Assembly: GCF_000149955.1 (NCBI RefSeq)
Contig: NC_030990.1
Location: forward strand, 2,090,502 to 2,154,501
Length of the DNA stretch: 64,000 bases
Direction: 5' to 3'
Origin: Fusarium oxysporum f. sp. lycopersici 4287
Lineage: Eukaryota > Ascomycota > Sordariomycetes > Hypocreales > Nectriaceae
Below, in pieces: positions 1 to 12,174 of the stretch (its first letter is position 1; each line of letters starts with the position of its first letter). Under the pieces are notes generated by a model. The model saw only the letters and a list, made by a program, of their open reading frames with translations. It did no database searches and was not told where the DNA came from. A program made the position numbers and the translations under genes.

Positions 1-3000
1 GTTGTCAAGACATTTTCCTCATGAACCCATGTTTCGACCGTCTCAGAGATCGCGATCCAAAGGTAATAAGACTCAACTAACAAAACAAACATTCTTTTGT
101 TTCATTTAAACTGATTACTTATGCCGATGAGACTTGAAACCTACGGAGCATGTCTTCCGTGCAATCGGCGCCATCAGATGCAAGATGGGATGCTGTCAGT
201 TGGGCACCGGATTTGTCTCCCGTTCCTTGTTTTCCATTCCCCTTCTCTCTCCTCATGGTTCTCCATTGGGCCACCCTAGCTGATTCTGTTGTTCTTGTAC
301 ACAGCCGTGGCAGTTCCCTCTTCAAAGAAACCCCAGCATCCAAACCCATACTAGGCTATCTGCATGCCTTCTTCCATGTCAAGATTGCCTGGCCATTTTA
401 CTACGGTCTCCTCCTATAGTGCCACGGCACGGTGCAGCAGAATGGGGGAAGACGTGCCATGCTTAGCCGTTGGCAAAGTCAGAGCCAATTATCAATTTAA
501 TAAGCACCTACCTATTCAACTCACCACAGTACCTGAACATCGGCTTAACCAGGCGTTGAACGTAATTGACTGATAAGCCAAGGCCTGTACTGTACCTGGC
601 AGTTGGTAGCCAGAATTACGATCCCTCTACGCTCTTATCACATCAGAGCATCGTTGGGCGCTTGTTAGCTGCGATGGGAAGAGTCTCGAGGCTGAAGCAT
701 CGACAGGGGTGAGCATCGCAGCACAATCGGAGCTCGTCCTTTCAAGGCCAAATTGGTGATCCAGACGGGCGGGTCCCTCCACAGGGAATCGAGCGGCTGC
801 TGCACCAGGGCAGGGCCGCCAAGGCACATGGATAAAGAAAAGAAAAGGAAAAAGAAAAGGAAAAAGAAATAGAGAACGGAGCTGGCGGGGAGCCAAAGAT
901 CTGATTGACAGACAAGAACGGTGGATACCGCATCTCACGACGCGAATGATAACTAATCCCCAGCGAGTCAGATTCAGAGTGTCAGACGAAGCAAAGAGAG
1001 AATGTGCGATACTCATCGCCCATGACGATTTTTCGAGCTCAGATCTTGGATCCTTTATTAGCGCCCGAGAAGTCTCGGATGGCCGTGAATTCGATTTGTA
1101 TCGTTTAGGTGCCAATGTCTGACATTGGCTCATTCTTGATCAATTTTTGTGTCAGCCAAACGAACGTAGTTACATGTTAGTAACAAACGCAGACCCTTAG
1201 TCGTTCACCATCATTAGAGACATGAGCTGAGCTGAGAGCTTGACCTTTCGCTGAACTTTGTCAACATCCACACCACTCTGAACCAAATCTTTCAAACTAT
1301 ATTGTCACTGAGCTAGGATCTCACCAGTGGAGACGGGAGATGGCTTTACAGAGGTCAAAGTTCGCTTCTTTATCCGAAAGTGGAGAGCTTTCTCAACCGC
1401 CCACCGCAACCATAATAAACGCCCTTGTTGGATGTTTCGCAACCAACTACACACCATGGCTTATCGAACCTCCAGCTTAATCGACCCAGCATTTTTCGAT
1501 CTCCATGAAATTCTGGAAACACAATGATCAGATACCATTCTTATTTAATTCCTTTGTTTGGACTGACTCGATTGGCAATGGTCGGATCGAACAAAGACTA
1601 TACATAGCGAGCAAAGCCCTCAACCCGGAACATCACTTGCCCACTATCCGTACCTAGTCAGCATTGAGGAGGTTGAGAAACCTGATCGAATGTGATATCT
1701 ACAGTATCCATAGTGACATATCTATCAGCCCAGAAACTGTGGGCAGCAATGCCTGTCTTGAAACAGCATGAGCTCTCAGGTCAATGTGCGTGCTCTGGTT
1801 GCAACCTCAATAGGTATTTCTACCCCAACTTGTTCTGTGATGGAATGTGCTGTCGGACTTTTCGGACCGGACCATCATCTCCGGCCTCGATTCCCCTTGG
1901 TCCACTACGAAGCGGTACCCAAAGCTACAAGTGTGTACTAACAATTTCTTGAGTTCCCCTGGCCGAACACATGTCCCAGGAATCTTCAGCGCTAGTCCCT
2001 TTTTATTCGAGATACTGGCTTGTGCCACATTTGTCCGCCACAGATAACCCCGCTTCATCCAATCATTGTCAACAATTCTTCGGTACAAGCCACAAACTAG
2101 TTGTAGGCCATGGGAATTAGAAGCATCTCAGTGTCGATCCTTAACATTCCCATTCTTGTTTAACAATATGGAGTACACACAGCACCTTTACCACCACTTA
2201 AGCCGCAGCCACCTCAATATGACGTTTCTGGCTCCCGCGCAACGAGATTGATTCACGCACTTTAGACTCCAGGAGATAGAGGAGAGAACAAGAGCTAATA
2301 TCGGCGCGATCGAGCAATACCCCCGCCCCCCCCCCTAATTGCCGGTTCCCAGCGTCGATATGAGATCAACGTAGCGTAAGGCAGAGAAGCAGAGAGGGAG
2401 ACGATGCGCAGATACCACCACGTCTACACGTGCTACCGTGTATCTAGGCGTCGTGGTGGTGGTGAGCAGCGATTTGCCCCTGCATGCCCATTCGTTGCTC
2501 TCTCAGATCTACCCCAGATTCTCCAACAAGTGCTTCCCAAGCTCCGATGGAAGCCTGAGGTTTAACGCCCTCGCAACGAAACCGAAATCCAGAGAGGTTC
2601 CCAGCAATCCGGGGCGCACGGAGTGCCTCCGATGCAAGGCGCCCGCATGCGCAAGTTCCCGATCGTGGCGAGTTTGACAATGGTGCAGCAAATGTAACAA
2701 GGAAATTCGCAAATTCTGTTTCATTAAGGAGATGAGTTGATTTGTAATGTCTGCATTACATCAATATCACCACAATTCTCAAGGATATCACTCTTCGCCC
2801 CCGGACAATGCTCACAACCAGAGGCCGCTGCATGGGCTTGTGTGGATTGGGTATCCTTGGAAGGGGTGATTGTTGGATAATGATCGTACATTGAATCATT
2901 TATACGGCATGCGAGATCTTATTCCTTACGCTACGGCAGATGGTGACGGGTATTGCACGTCGAAATCGATTTGAGCAGCATCCGTCACGGATAGATTAGC

Positions 3001-5931
3001 GAGATCTGGAGTCTCAAGTGAGTCTTTGATCTCACTCAGCTAGATGGACCCTTACACCAACTTATTGGCCAGCACCGGAACATATGGATACTTCGACAGC
3101 CATTGGAAAATCATAGTTGGCGCCCGGCAGGTCTAACCAACACCTCCACGAACTTTCACATCCTCCCCCTCCCAGCCACCGCCTTCAGAAGCAACTCCGA
3201 GTTCAAGCAAGTCAGCTTGACGTCTGTCTCCGGTTGAAATCAGTCCGCGGATGGTCAGTATGAGTTAGTTAGCTGCGGTGTCATTAATCGCAAAGTGATC
3301 GAATATTGATGCCTGTGCACATATCCGTTCAATTGTTTTCAGCAACCAAGATGCCCATCCCAGTTGCGTCGTGTGGGAAATCTTAACACATGACCATACC
3401 ATTTGGCATATGGACTATCCGGAAACACTTTCTGCTCAACTAAACCCTGGAGCTCTATGCAAGCGGAATCTTGTCTAGGGGTTGAGGGAAATAGCAGAAG
3501 GACGTGCGTGGGAGACCAGCGATTTTTAGTGATAGCTTCTTTGCTGGTTTTCCTTTTGCCCAAGGGCCTGTCAATTTGAACTCTCTAGTTTTCAAATTTT
3601 TCTGTTCATCGGCAGCTGTACAACATCTTGTCTCAGTATCACAACCACCGGGTAGTTTGCCGGGGCCTGAGTTGCTGCAGACTAGCTGATGGGAAAGCGT
3701 GGAGTGCGCTTACACAATGTATCTCGCAGGTTTGTAGCCAGCTCCCCAGCTATATCCATCACACAAGAGGCTTGAACAGGATTTTCAGCTGTCATTGATG
3801 CCCCCTATAGAATAAACAATTACTTGTCATTTTTCTCCTTTCAAAGAAACCACCTGTCGTGGCTGAATTGAAGCATTGCTAGAACTTACATTTGTGCCTA
3901 CCTTCAAGCTCACGACTGTGGCAAGAGTGGGAAAGTTTGAGAGCCATAACATTTCAGCCCTTAAACGCCTCAGAAGTGAAGGAAAGCATTCGCCCTGACC
4001 ATAACATTGTTGGTTGTTTACGTATAGCCGAGTGCTTTGGGGCAAGTCGCAGCAGTGGTCTCGATAGCTCCGATATGGAGTGCTTTTTCTGTGGCGAATT
4101 ATCGTGAGTTTGGTGGCTCTAGGCACTTTGTCTTACAGTCTTACAGTCTTCATGTGAGAGAACATTCGCTTCAAGCTACCAAAGGCTGTTGCAGTCGCTT
4201 GTGCGGCATGACACTGATACCGGCCTGCTCAATTGACGGAGATACGGCATAAAATAGGATATAATAATTACGTGTCACTTAGCAAGAGTCGCTGGGCACT
4301 ACCAAAATCGGGCTATTCTCTTCTTTCAACACCATACTTGAGACCAGCCAGCAGCAACGACTTTGCAGAAGCATGTTCATTCTCAGCTTCTCGACCATCC
4401 TGTCGTGTGACTCCGGGCAGCCAAAACAGCCGTGATCCAGATACGATACAGGAAGAGCCCTTACTCGGGTTACTTTAACTCCACCTCTCATGAAATGTCA
4501 TATAATGGTGATAGATGGTGAACGTGTTCAGGCTTGAAGCTGCTTCAATACCGTTCTTGCATTCAACGCTGCGTCTGATGAATGAAATATTAACAATAAA
4601 GTAACTGTGTTGTCTCATTCTAAGAACTATAATATCTTCAGGACGAAATTGATATTTATCTTTACTGTCTAGCCTGATTCCATCTTCTAATATTATTTAA
4701 GGCCTCGAAATGTCTGAATGTGAGAAGACGTGTGAAATAATGAACGTTGCAGTGGGTAAAACACGCATGAGCTGCTTGGAAGTAACTATCAACTTGCAGC
4801 GACGTCCAGGATAACCCCGAGGGCATTGACCATGTCTATGACGGAACAAGTAGTGAGCCATCTGCTCATCATTTAATGGCAGTCTTAATGACCCTATGGC
4901 GACCCTTTGATAGCGCAGTCTTGCAAATTATCTGTTTCAACAGAGTATCCCTGCTGGCAGGGAGATTTATCAACAAGGAAGCGGGAAAGAACTGTGACCG
5001 ATAACAACGAAGATGGATGAATAAGGCTTTCTAGATATGATCTGTGAGTCAAGAGCTTCTGATAAGCCATCGAGAGATACTCGAGGCTGAAATAGCTCAT
5101 GGGCCAGAGCAGCAACATACTTCGTCAAATGCAAGCCATCTTTTGAAGTCTCCTGGCAAAAGACCTCGAAGGAGCCGAGACATTTGTAGACTAATCCCAC
5201 GATACAGTATTAGCATGCGTACCAGTCCATCGCTTCTCTCCCATAGTGTTGTTACAGTTCTCGTTGAGGACGGAGAACCCTCAGTATGTTTGGCAATCCA
5301 TCCTTCTAGCCCATCTGGGTGGGGTGTTCTCCAGAGCAAGGGGGTATTAGCAGATCCATCAGGTGCCATCTATTTTATTCGTTTCGTTCATCAACTGGGA
5401 CAGGAATGCGAAATTTGACACTTGAGAAATCATTCAGGGGGTTAGTAAGGGAGAAGTTCAATGCGAACACATGAGTATGTTGAACGTGAAAAGGTTTGAG
5501 GGATAAGAGGTAAGTCTCGTCTGCTTGATAATAGTCACGACAAGTAGCAAGTGCTATGTCTCTATTCGAAAGGATTGAAGCGATAAGCGAAAGGGGAGAA
5601 GAGAGTCGGAGTGAGAGTAGGAGTGAGAAGCGTGCAAGTACAGCTGTTATTTAGTTTTACCGGCAACAATCCTTTTCATATGTCCACACAAGTTGGTCCC
5701 CATTTTAGCTTCGACGTGCTTGGGATATCAATCGAGGAATATTCACCCGATAATGGCGATCTTGTCCTTTCCCTGGTACAACAATTCAGGGATAAGGGCA
5801 AGTATAGGAACAGAAAAAGAAAAGACATTATGCAAAGGTCATAGCGACGGGCAGGTTGAATGGTCGCAATGCAATTATGTTGGCTCAAGTTTGGGTATCC
5901 GTGGCCACTATCTATCCCAGTAACAATTGTT
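1..5931. other. Gene-free stretch, no supported gene
   Basis: Only short, mutually overlapping open frames occur here. None shows a recognisable domain, a credible intron-joined model or a consistent coding signature. A purine-rich stretch with AGAAAAGGAAAA-type repeats lies near 835-870, a C-rich run near 2319-2336, and an AT-rich patch near 4480-4720. The last few hundred bases before 5931 are probably the 3' untranslated region of the NOP9 gene on the minus strand. A weakly spliced or fast-evolving gene cannot be excluded by eye. Confidence 0.5.
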
Positions 5932-8220
5932 TTACTCCTCAGTCTCCTCATCTGCCTTGGCTTCAGCAGATTTGTCCTTCTTCTTCTTGTCTTTCTTTTC
6001 CTTCTTTTCCTTCTTATCCTTCTTGCTCTTCTTTGTCTTAACTTTCTTGTCTTTCTTGCTCTCCTCCTCCTCACCATTAACTGCTGCCTCCACGACGTCA
6101 TCTACAACCATCTTCATGTTGTCCTCAGTAATATGCTCTTGAGCGGCAGGCTCTTGGTCAGGGTGCTCTTCTACGACTTCTGGAACCGGCTTGGCAGGTG
6201 GCTTCTCCCTTTCTGCAACCTTTGGTCCACGCTGTGGCAGACTTGATGCAACGTTGGCGTCCACCTCTCTCATCCACAACTTCCAGTCTCCGCGACGGGT
6301 CTTCCACATATCACCCTTCCAGTTGCGCCAGACACTTCTACCCATCCAGCTGTCACGCAACTCCGCCTCATGATCGCCCAAGCGTGCCATAAAAGCTTCC
6401 TTCATATGGAAGGGAATACTTCGCTCCTTGCCTTTGCTAGGAACCTCAACGATAGCATTGATGAGGTTATGACCGAACTGGGATATGGCGAGTTCGTGAG
6501 TATGAGGCAGTATGGCACTGGCGATAGACTTGTGGAAGGCAGGATTCGAAGAAGATGTAGCAAGGGCAGTGGTAAGGACAGTAACGGTAGGCATGGACGT
6601 AGTGGCAAGGCGGACGAGAGTCTGTGGCTCGAGGGCAAGTAATGATTCTTGCACACCCTTTGTCGGTCCCGGAATGGAAAGGAGAGTAGTCAGAAGTTGA
6701 GCACCATGGGACTGAATTGCGTACTCGTTTTTAGAAAGTTGCTGGACATCTTTCTTCTTCTTCTCTTCGTCTTTCAAACCGCACAGGAAAATGACCAGGT
6801 CAGCCGGTGTCTTTCCACATCCCTCCTTGAGCCCCTTGTTGAGTTTCTTGATCTCGTCGTTGGCACCGCGGGCATTGCACCTCTCAAATAGCGTCTTGAG
6901 AACATTGAGCCTGGACTTTGCGACTAGTTGAGGCACGGTTGGTGTAATCTTCTCAACGGCCTGCACCAGGTCATCTTTGCTCAGTCGATTCAGGACTCGT
7001 ATAGCAGCATAACACGAAACATCATTTCGGACGTAACCCTCAATTCTGGGGAGAAAGATGTTCTGGTTGAGAGCTTTGAAAACTTTGCCAGGGCAGTGTG
7101 TGATGAGTGTCTCGATAAGTCGTGAACCGATCTGGTCATAGATCATGCCGTTAATGAATTCGGATGCTTCTGATGAGCCGTCGCTTAAAGACTTTGGAGC
7201 GCCGGGTAACAGCTGGAATAGTAGAGTCGGCTGTTCAGACTCAGCCTTTTGCTCGGTCTTGTTGAGTGTCAGGTCAAGCTCAAGGAGAAGCTGGAGTGTA
7301 GGGTTTCCGATAGGATGTCTGGCAAGCACTCGCAAGGCGGTAGCATCCATCCCTGCCGTTGAGTCTTGGATGATCTTTTTTGCTGCCATTGAAAACGATT
7401 CGGGTACTGCCCTCAACCCTTGGTTCGCCTCATCTGTTGCTGAGCCTCCCGCCACTGAGATTTTCTCCTTCTTCTTGCTCTTGATGAGACTTCGCACCGA
7501 TGCATCCTCCAAGGGTCGGCCAGCCAAGACCAATAATAGTACGCGCAGAGTGTGTGATGCGAATCGATCGGTGATGAGGTATGATAGAGCGCCTTCGAGC
7601 TCGTCGAGCGTAGCCAGAAAAAGATTCTCCATGGACGCCTCGGGCTTCTGCATGTCAACATCGGTGCCCTTGGTATCAAGCACATATCCAGAAAGCTCTT
7701 GTGATACCACACCAGCAGATCGCAAGAAGAGCGCCTCACAACAATGGCTCGCGAATCGGTGCTGTACCAATGAGAGGAAGTGCCCACCGAAAGCTTCAAA
7801 CAAACGCTTCTTTTGCGCTGTGTTCGACAGTTGTATGAGGCGCTCCATCAATCGCGAACAGGACTGACTACTGGCTAGTTTGAGCTCCTTGCCCTCCGCC
7901 TCCTTCCAGACGTTTTCCAGAAAGATGTCGCGATCCTCGGTTGATGGAAACTGATTGAGCTCTAACAGTTCGTCCGCGCGACGGAAGTATTCCTGCTCTT
8001 CTTCTGCGAGCATTCCGAAGAACTCCTTCTCGCCAAGGCCATTCTGCTGAGGATCCTGGCCATCTTGGTAGTCGAAACCATCGGTGTTGTCGTTGTCTTC
8101 GTAAGTGCGCTGTCGCTTGTTCTCGCTCTCGTAAGTCTCGTGCTGTTGTTCAGCTTCTTCGATTCTCTTTCGCTTCTTCTCCTCGCGGCCAGCGCCACGT
8201 CTTGTTCTGGGCTTGGGCAT
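5932..8220 (-). CDS. NOP9: Nucleolar Pumilio-repeat protein Nop9 (pre-rRNA processing)
   Basis: Intronless 762-residue protein. It resembles fungal Nop9, the nucleolar Puf-like protein that binds 20S pre-rRNA and is needed for small ribosomal subunit maturation. The first 45 residues are basic and acidic (RRGAGREEKKRKR), as in Nop9. From about residue 115 to 650 there are Pumilio-type helical repeats with recognisable cores: HRFASHCCEALF, DRFASHTLRVLL, HPIGNPTLQLLLEL, DQIGSRLIETL, and FGHNLINAIVEV near the end. The C-terminus (about 700-762) is a Lys/Glu-rich tail typical of nucleolar proteins. The ATG at 8218-8220 is the natural start, directly followed by the conserved N-terminus. Family assignment rests on the repeat pattern and architecture; length fits fungal Nop9 (about 650-780). 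Confidence 0.93.
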   Translation of the reverse strand: MPKPRTRRGAGREEKKRKRIEEAEQQHETYESENKRQRTYEDNDNTDGFDYQDGQDPQQNGLGEKEFFGMLAEEEQEYFRRADELLELNQFPSTEDRDIFLENVWKEAEGKELKLASSQSCSRLMERLIQLSNTAQKKRLFEAFGGHFLSLVQHRFASHCCEALFLRSAGVVSQELSGYVLDTKGTDVDMQKPEASMENLFLATLDELEGALSYLITDRFASHTLRVLLLVLAGRPLEDASVRSLIKSKKKEKISVAGGSATDEANQGLRAVPESFSMAAKKIIQDSTAGMDATALRVLARHPIGNPTLQLLLELDLTLNKTEQKAESEQPTLLFQLLPGAPKSLSDGSSEASEFINGMIYDQIGSRLIETLITHCPGKVFKALNQNIFLPRIEGYVRNDVSCYAAIRVLNRLSKDDLVQAVEKITPTVPQLVAKSRLNVLKTLFERCNARGANDEIKKLNKGLKEGCGKTPADLVIFLCGLKDEEKKKKDVQQLSKNEYAIQSHGAQLLTTLLSIPGPTKGVQESLLALEPQTLVRLATTSMPTVTVLTTALATSSSNPAFHKSIASAILPHTHELAISQFGHNLINAIVEVPSKGKERSIPFHMKEAFMARLGDHEAELRDSWMGRSVWRNWKGDMWKTRRGDWKLWMREVDANVASSLPQRGPKVAEREKPPAKPVPEVVEEHPDQEPAAQEHITEDNMKMVVDDVVEAAVNGEEEESKKDKKVKTKKSKKDKKEKKEKKDKKKKDKSAEAKADEETEE

Positions 8221-9926
8221 TTTGATTGACTTGATCTGAAGAATGTCGATCTGCGCAAGTAGATAGAAACTTTTTGGTGGGGCCGTTCATTCGTCTTGAC
8301 TTTTCTAAAATTTTGGCTGGCGCCAGATAAGATGTTATCGATAAGATAGTCCAAACACCAAGTACAAGACATGATCGTTACACAAGATTTGTAACGCACT
8401 TTATTATGCCGAAACATGAAACTTGTATAAAATAAAGAAACATGTGTGTCTAAATCCTCGTTACGGGTTCCTCGCCCGGACCCTGGTAACGCCATAGCTA
8501 CCCAAGCAGCTGGCTTCATGAACCGATGCAACAGCATCAAGACTTTACATGCAGATTTAAATTAGACGATGTCTTATGACTCAGAGGTACTTGAAACTTG
8601 CGTAACGGTGGCTACTTATAACTTGGTGTCGATATGTATAGCCTCACTCTGGCCCTTCCATACGATCAGTCGACTTTCTGGACCCGTATTCGTGTCTTGT
8701 CTGCGGGCGTAGGCATGAAAGTTGCACTTGGCCCATTCGTGCTAGCGAGGGGATCTTACGTGAAGACATAGGTTCCACTTCTTTCCTCATATCTAGGATG
8801 CAGGGCTATTGGAGATAAGAGTTCCTCTGCCGCAAAGCTGGTAGTGTATGATGACTTCCAATAACAGACCCCTGCATCGAGTCCTACAATGCATGTATTC
8901 TTCAGAGACCTGTGAGCGTAGCCTAGAAACCCCAGCCCGGCATCTATGCTTCCAGATCGCTTACGGTCAACGACAAGGGCATGATACTCGGCTCTAGTTC
9001 ACTGATGAGGGGCGTCGACAAGGGTTCGTGGACAGAGTCACCCCATAGCTGTTAAGTAATAACAACCCTGAGCTACTATCTCAATCATAGGTTCAGTACA
9101 AATACTTCAGGCTGTCGTTCACAGTCAGCCAAGACCGAAGAGAAACAAGGGCCCTGGCAGCATTGCTCACTGTGGCGTACTTAGCGGCGGAGACTGGGTA
9201 CTTTTATCATGGATGTCTGAGGCTCCTTGCTCTCGATATCACGACGAACAGGTTGCCGTCTTCCCTGCGGCTTCTGTGCAGTCATGAACCAGTAAAGGGG
9301 GTGATCATTTGCAGTATCTCTAAAGCTGCCTCTTCTATGGTCGTTTCGAGAGCTGACAACTGAGAAAGAGATGATTATCTAGCGACTGTCCAGCCGTTGA
9401 AGAACAAGTATCTCGACTGGCTGTGAATTTCCGTTACAGATGATCCAAGATGGAAGCGAGCCGCTAAAATAGTGCTGAGCTTTCCTGATGCTGATCTGTC
9501 CCCTGATTAGACTTGAAACGCATGATCGCCAAACTCATTTACTCAGAGTAAGACGAGAGCCTGTCGAGAGATATTGTTCTGAAGAATTGGAGGTAGTTTG
9601 AACTGTCCGGCAGCCGTTGTTGAGAATCTCTACATGGCTCAGGTCAAAGCGCGGATTCATACCTTGCTGATGACCATCGAGCTCTAGTTTTCCAACCTTG
9701 TCCTGACCATGCCCTCTATCATCTCCCAGACTTTACTTTTTCTTCACAGATGGGGCTAGAAAGATAATTTAGCGAGTCATTAGGACGCGTACTGCTCTTA
9801 GAACCTTTGGCCTGGCGAGTATAAGAGGGGCGTAGAGTAGCAAGCCAAATTATCGTCTATCACAGTCAGTACCCATCGGATTAATACATTTCGTTCTCTT
9901 TCCATAACTCAGTTCCGTATCCACAA
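8221..9926. other. Intergenic region
   Basis: The first 200 bases are the likely 5' leader and promoter of NOP9 on the minus strand. The rest contains no open frame with coding character. The right end holds a TATA-like element (9820-9827) for the small ORF that follows. Confidence 0.5.
9820..9827 (+). promoter_or_regulatory. TATA-like element upstream of the 52-residue ORF
   Basis: The sequence TATAAGAG lies about 100 bases upstream of the ATG at 9927. It is followed by a pyrimidine-containing leader (CATTTCGTTCTCTTTCC) that ends in a good start context, CCACAAATGG. This order (TATA box, CT-containing leader, ATG) is typical of strongly expressed filamentous-fungal genes. Assignment is by pattern only. 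Confidence 0.35.
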
Positions 9927-10085
9927 ATGGCCCCATCAAAGAGTCCTAGTCCTGTGGACGCCTTGATTGTCAACATCCCCCAGGAACTCGAGCCCAAGGG
10001 CCCCAGTGGTACTGTTATTATACCAAAAAGTCAGTCCAAGAACAAGAAAGCCGCCGCCTCTGGCGAAGCCAGCTCCAAGGCCTGA
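9927..10085 (+). CDS. Possible small hydrophilic protein, 52 residues
   Basis: An intronless frame of 53 codons starts at an ATG in a near-ideal fungal context (ACAAATGG) and ends with TGA at 10083-10085. The product starts MAPSKSPSPVDALIVNIPQE and ends in a Lys/Ala/Ser-rich tail. It has no signal peptide, membrane segment or recognised domain. Support comes from the promoter-like arrangement upstream (TATA-like box at 9820, pyrimidine-bearing leader). Against it are its short length and the lack of any recognised family. It could be a small stress- or development-linked protein, a leader ORF or chance; the sequence alone does not decide. Confidence 0.35.
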   Translation: MAPSKSPSPVDALIVNIPQELEPKGPSGTVIIPKSQSKNKKAAASGEASSKA

Positions 10086-11074
10086 TTTTGCAACCAAATC
10101 CATCGAATCAACACACAAGACCACCCTTTGGGTATTGAGCTACGGATGATGGTCAAGAAGCACGAACAAAATATGCACGGTAAAACATACGAATGGTCAT
10201 GAATTGTAAAGGTGCGCATGAATCCCCCAAGGCCGCCTTCTAAAACCATTCTGACTGTAATCTTCCAGTTTGAAGCATCATGGTTGTCAAAGATCACAGC
10301 AAAGGAATTCATGGCTCTGAGAACAAATTCAAAAGCTGTGGTTATTCAGGTAGCACCAGGACTTTGACAGGGATATAATTTTGATTCATTTAATGACTTT
10401 ACATTATTTAGATAGGATAATAGACACTTTATTGGAGCATCGAAACATTGAAAATCCTGAAGGATAAATGTGCCAATATATCGTCTTCCTGGTGATATAA
10501 CATGAATGACATCGTCTGAATAGTGATAATCCAACGCGCTTAAATAAGCGCGATTGTTGCACAAACACGTAGATCATCTATGAGAAATGGGGCCTGAACT
10601 GTTATAACTCAAGTCAGGGGCCAGTAACTAACCTGATACATCCAGGGAACGGGTGGGTGTTGACGGATCGTTGTGATTGGGCTCGATCCGGTCTATCCTG
10701 GCTGACAGCGCCGATTATGTACGTGCTGTGATTTGCTTTTGCTTAGCACAGCCCATCGACCTGCAGCGACAATCTTGCGCCTGACTCGACCAAAAACTTT
10801 GCATAGAAAAGAAGGCAGCTGCAGCTGCAGTTGCGGTGTGTTATGTCGTTGTATAATGGTGGCCGAGATGGAACTGGTAGTGGTAGAAATGAGCCTCATT
10901 GCATGCCCAAAGGTACCGCAATGTTGTGTGTCCGTCGTCAGCGTGCAATGATGTATGAAACCAGCGAAGATAAAAAGGCTCTCTTGGCCCCCGTCAATTG
11001 ATCTCACCAAGCTTGACTAGGGAGCCATTGCGCAGGTAGAAAGCAGGTGAATTGTTCGATCGCAGCGCGCCAAA
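10086..11074. other. Intergenic region
   Basis: No supported gene. An AT-rich patch occupies about 10370-10520. The last 300 bases are the likely promoter and leader of the DUF6594 gene. Confidence 0.5.
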
Positions 11075-12174
11075 ATGTCTCGACCTTGCCAGATGAACGC
11101 ACCTGAAGGCAACTTTGTACAAAAGCCAGCCAGTGAGCCACCACGGAGTGAGGAAGCCGGTGCACCAAGCATGAGACTTGGAATAGGTATGAGATATTGA
11201 ATATGAATATCACCCAAGTACGGCAAACATCTGACTTCGGCCCAGATCTCGAACGCCAAGCAGGAAGCTGGGGTATGTTCCATTCATGTCCTGTGATTGC
11301 TAGCATGCGCTGATATGTGGTATCCAGGAGGAGAAAGAGGTTGGGTTCGCATGTGTCGACAGATACAGCAAGACAAGAGGCACATGGTCGCACCCCGACT
11401 GTCAAACATAAGCTCGCGCTGTATTATGCTTCAAGCGAACCGCATGGTAACTCTTTATGCCGAGGCCGAAAAAGCATTCGAGTTGGGTAAAGAAGATGCG
11501 AACTCAAACGAAAAGTTTGTGGAGGAATACCTAAAATATTGTAAGATAAAGGATAATGGCGATTACGGTCCATTTGCTGGACCGCAAGCTGACACACTCG
11601 CAGCACAGCTGCTGCTTCAAACAAACCAGGTACTCGCACTCGACAAGCCAGGCAGTTATTTCTTGAGGAATCTCTTACCTTCCTTCAGAGCTATGTTAAA
11701 GGGAGGGAGTGGCAACTACCTTGACGCGCCGATGAACGACTGGGCATCGCTCTCGCAACCAGACAGGCTTGACCAGCTCATCTGCCTTGCCGCATACACA
11801 AGGGTCGGCAGAACCCTCTTTGTAAGACACTCCCTTGCGCCATCCGCAAAGTAGTATGTACTGACATGTCCTAGACACCGTTCCTATCAAGGCAAGAAGA
11901 GGTTGATGATAATGATCAGTATCACTACAACGAAGGGGCCATACGGTTTATTACCATCACCATCTTCAGCTCCATTATCGCCGTGTTTGCTTGCGCTCCA
12001 GCCGCGATTCAGTCCCTGAATGTTCGATCAACAGTTGGTGAAGTAGTTGTGTATCTCGTGTTTGTGATCGTGTTTGGCTGGCTGAGTCAGGGACTGATTT
12101 TGGGACTTGAGAAAGTTTTGCTCTCTTGTCTTGCCTACGCCGGATTGATGGCAACCCTTCTTCGAGGGGGTTGA
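11075..12174 (+). CDS. DUF6594-family fungal membrane protein (four exons)
   Basis: I join four exons: 11075-11186, 11246-11272, 11328-11821 and 11875-12174, giving 310 residues. All introns have GT..AG ends (donors GTATGAG, GTATGTT, GTAAGAC) and all phases agree. The start has a CAAAATG context. After a Pro/Glu-rich leader comes a block beginning GWVRMCRQIQQDKRH, then a Leu-rich helix (LSNISSRCIMLQANRM). This corresponds to the G-W-x-x-(A/V) ... F-x-x-L-x-x-x-x-L-L-x-x-Q pattern of fungal DUF6594 proteins. The motif LLLQTNQVLALDKPG is the family's 'LLLQ-x-x-V-L-x-L-x-x-P' segment. The C-terminus has hydrophobic membrane segments (FITITIFSSIIAVFACAP; VVVYLVFVIVFGWLSQGLIL; LLSCLAYAGLMATLL), the usual end of this family. 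Function is unknown. Exon 2 is only 27 nt, and the 5' two exons are less certain than the last two. Confidence 0.75.

Noticed and set aside
627..1133. 168-codon minus-strand frame
   Set aside because: Its Phe/Leu-rich centre is just the translation of a purine-rich simple repeat; no domain or good start context.
7145..7867. 240-codon plus-strand frame inside NOP9
   Set aside because: Antisense shadow without a domain and without an ATG-proximal leader.
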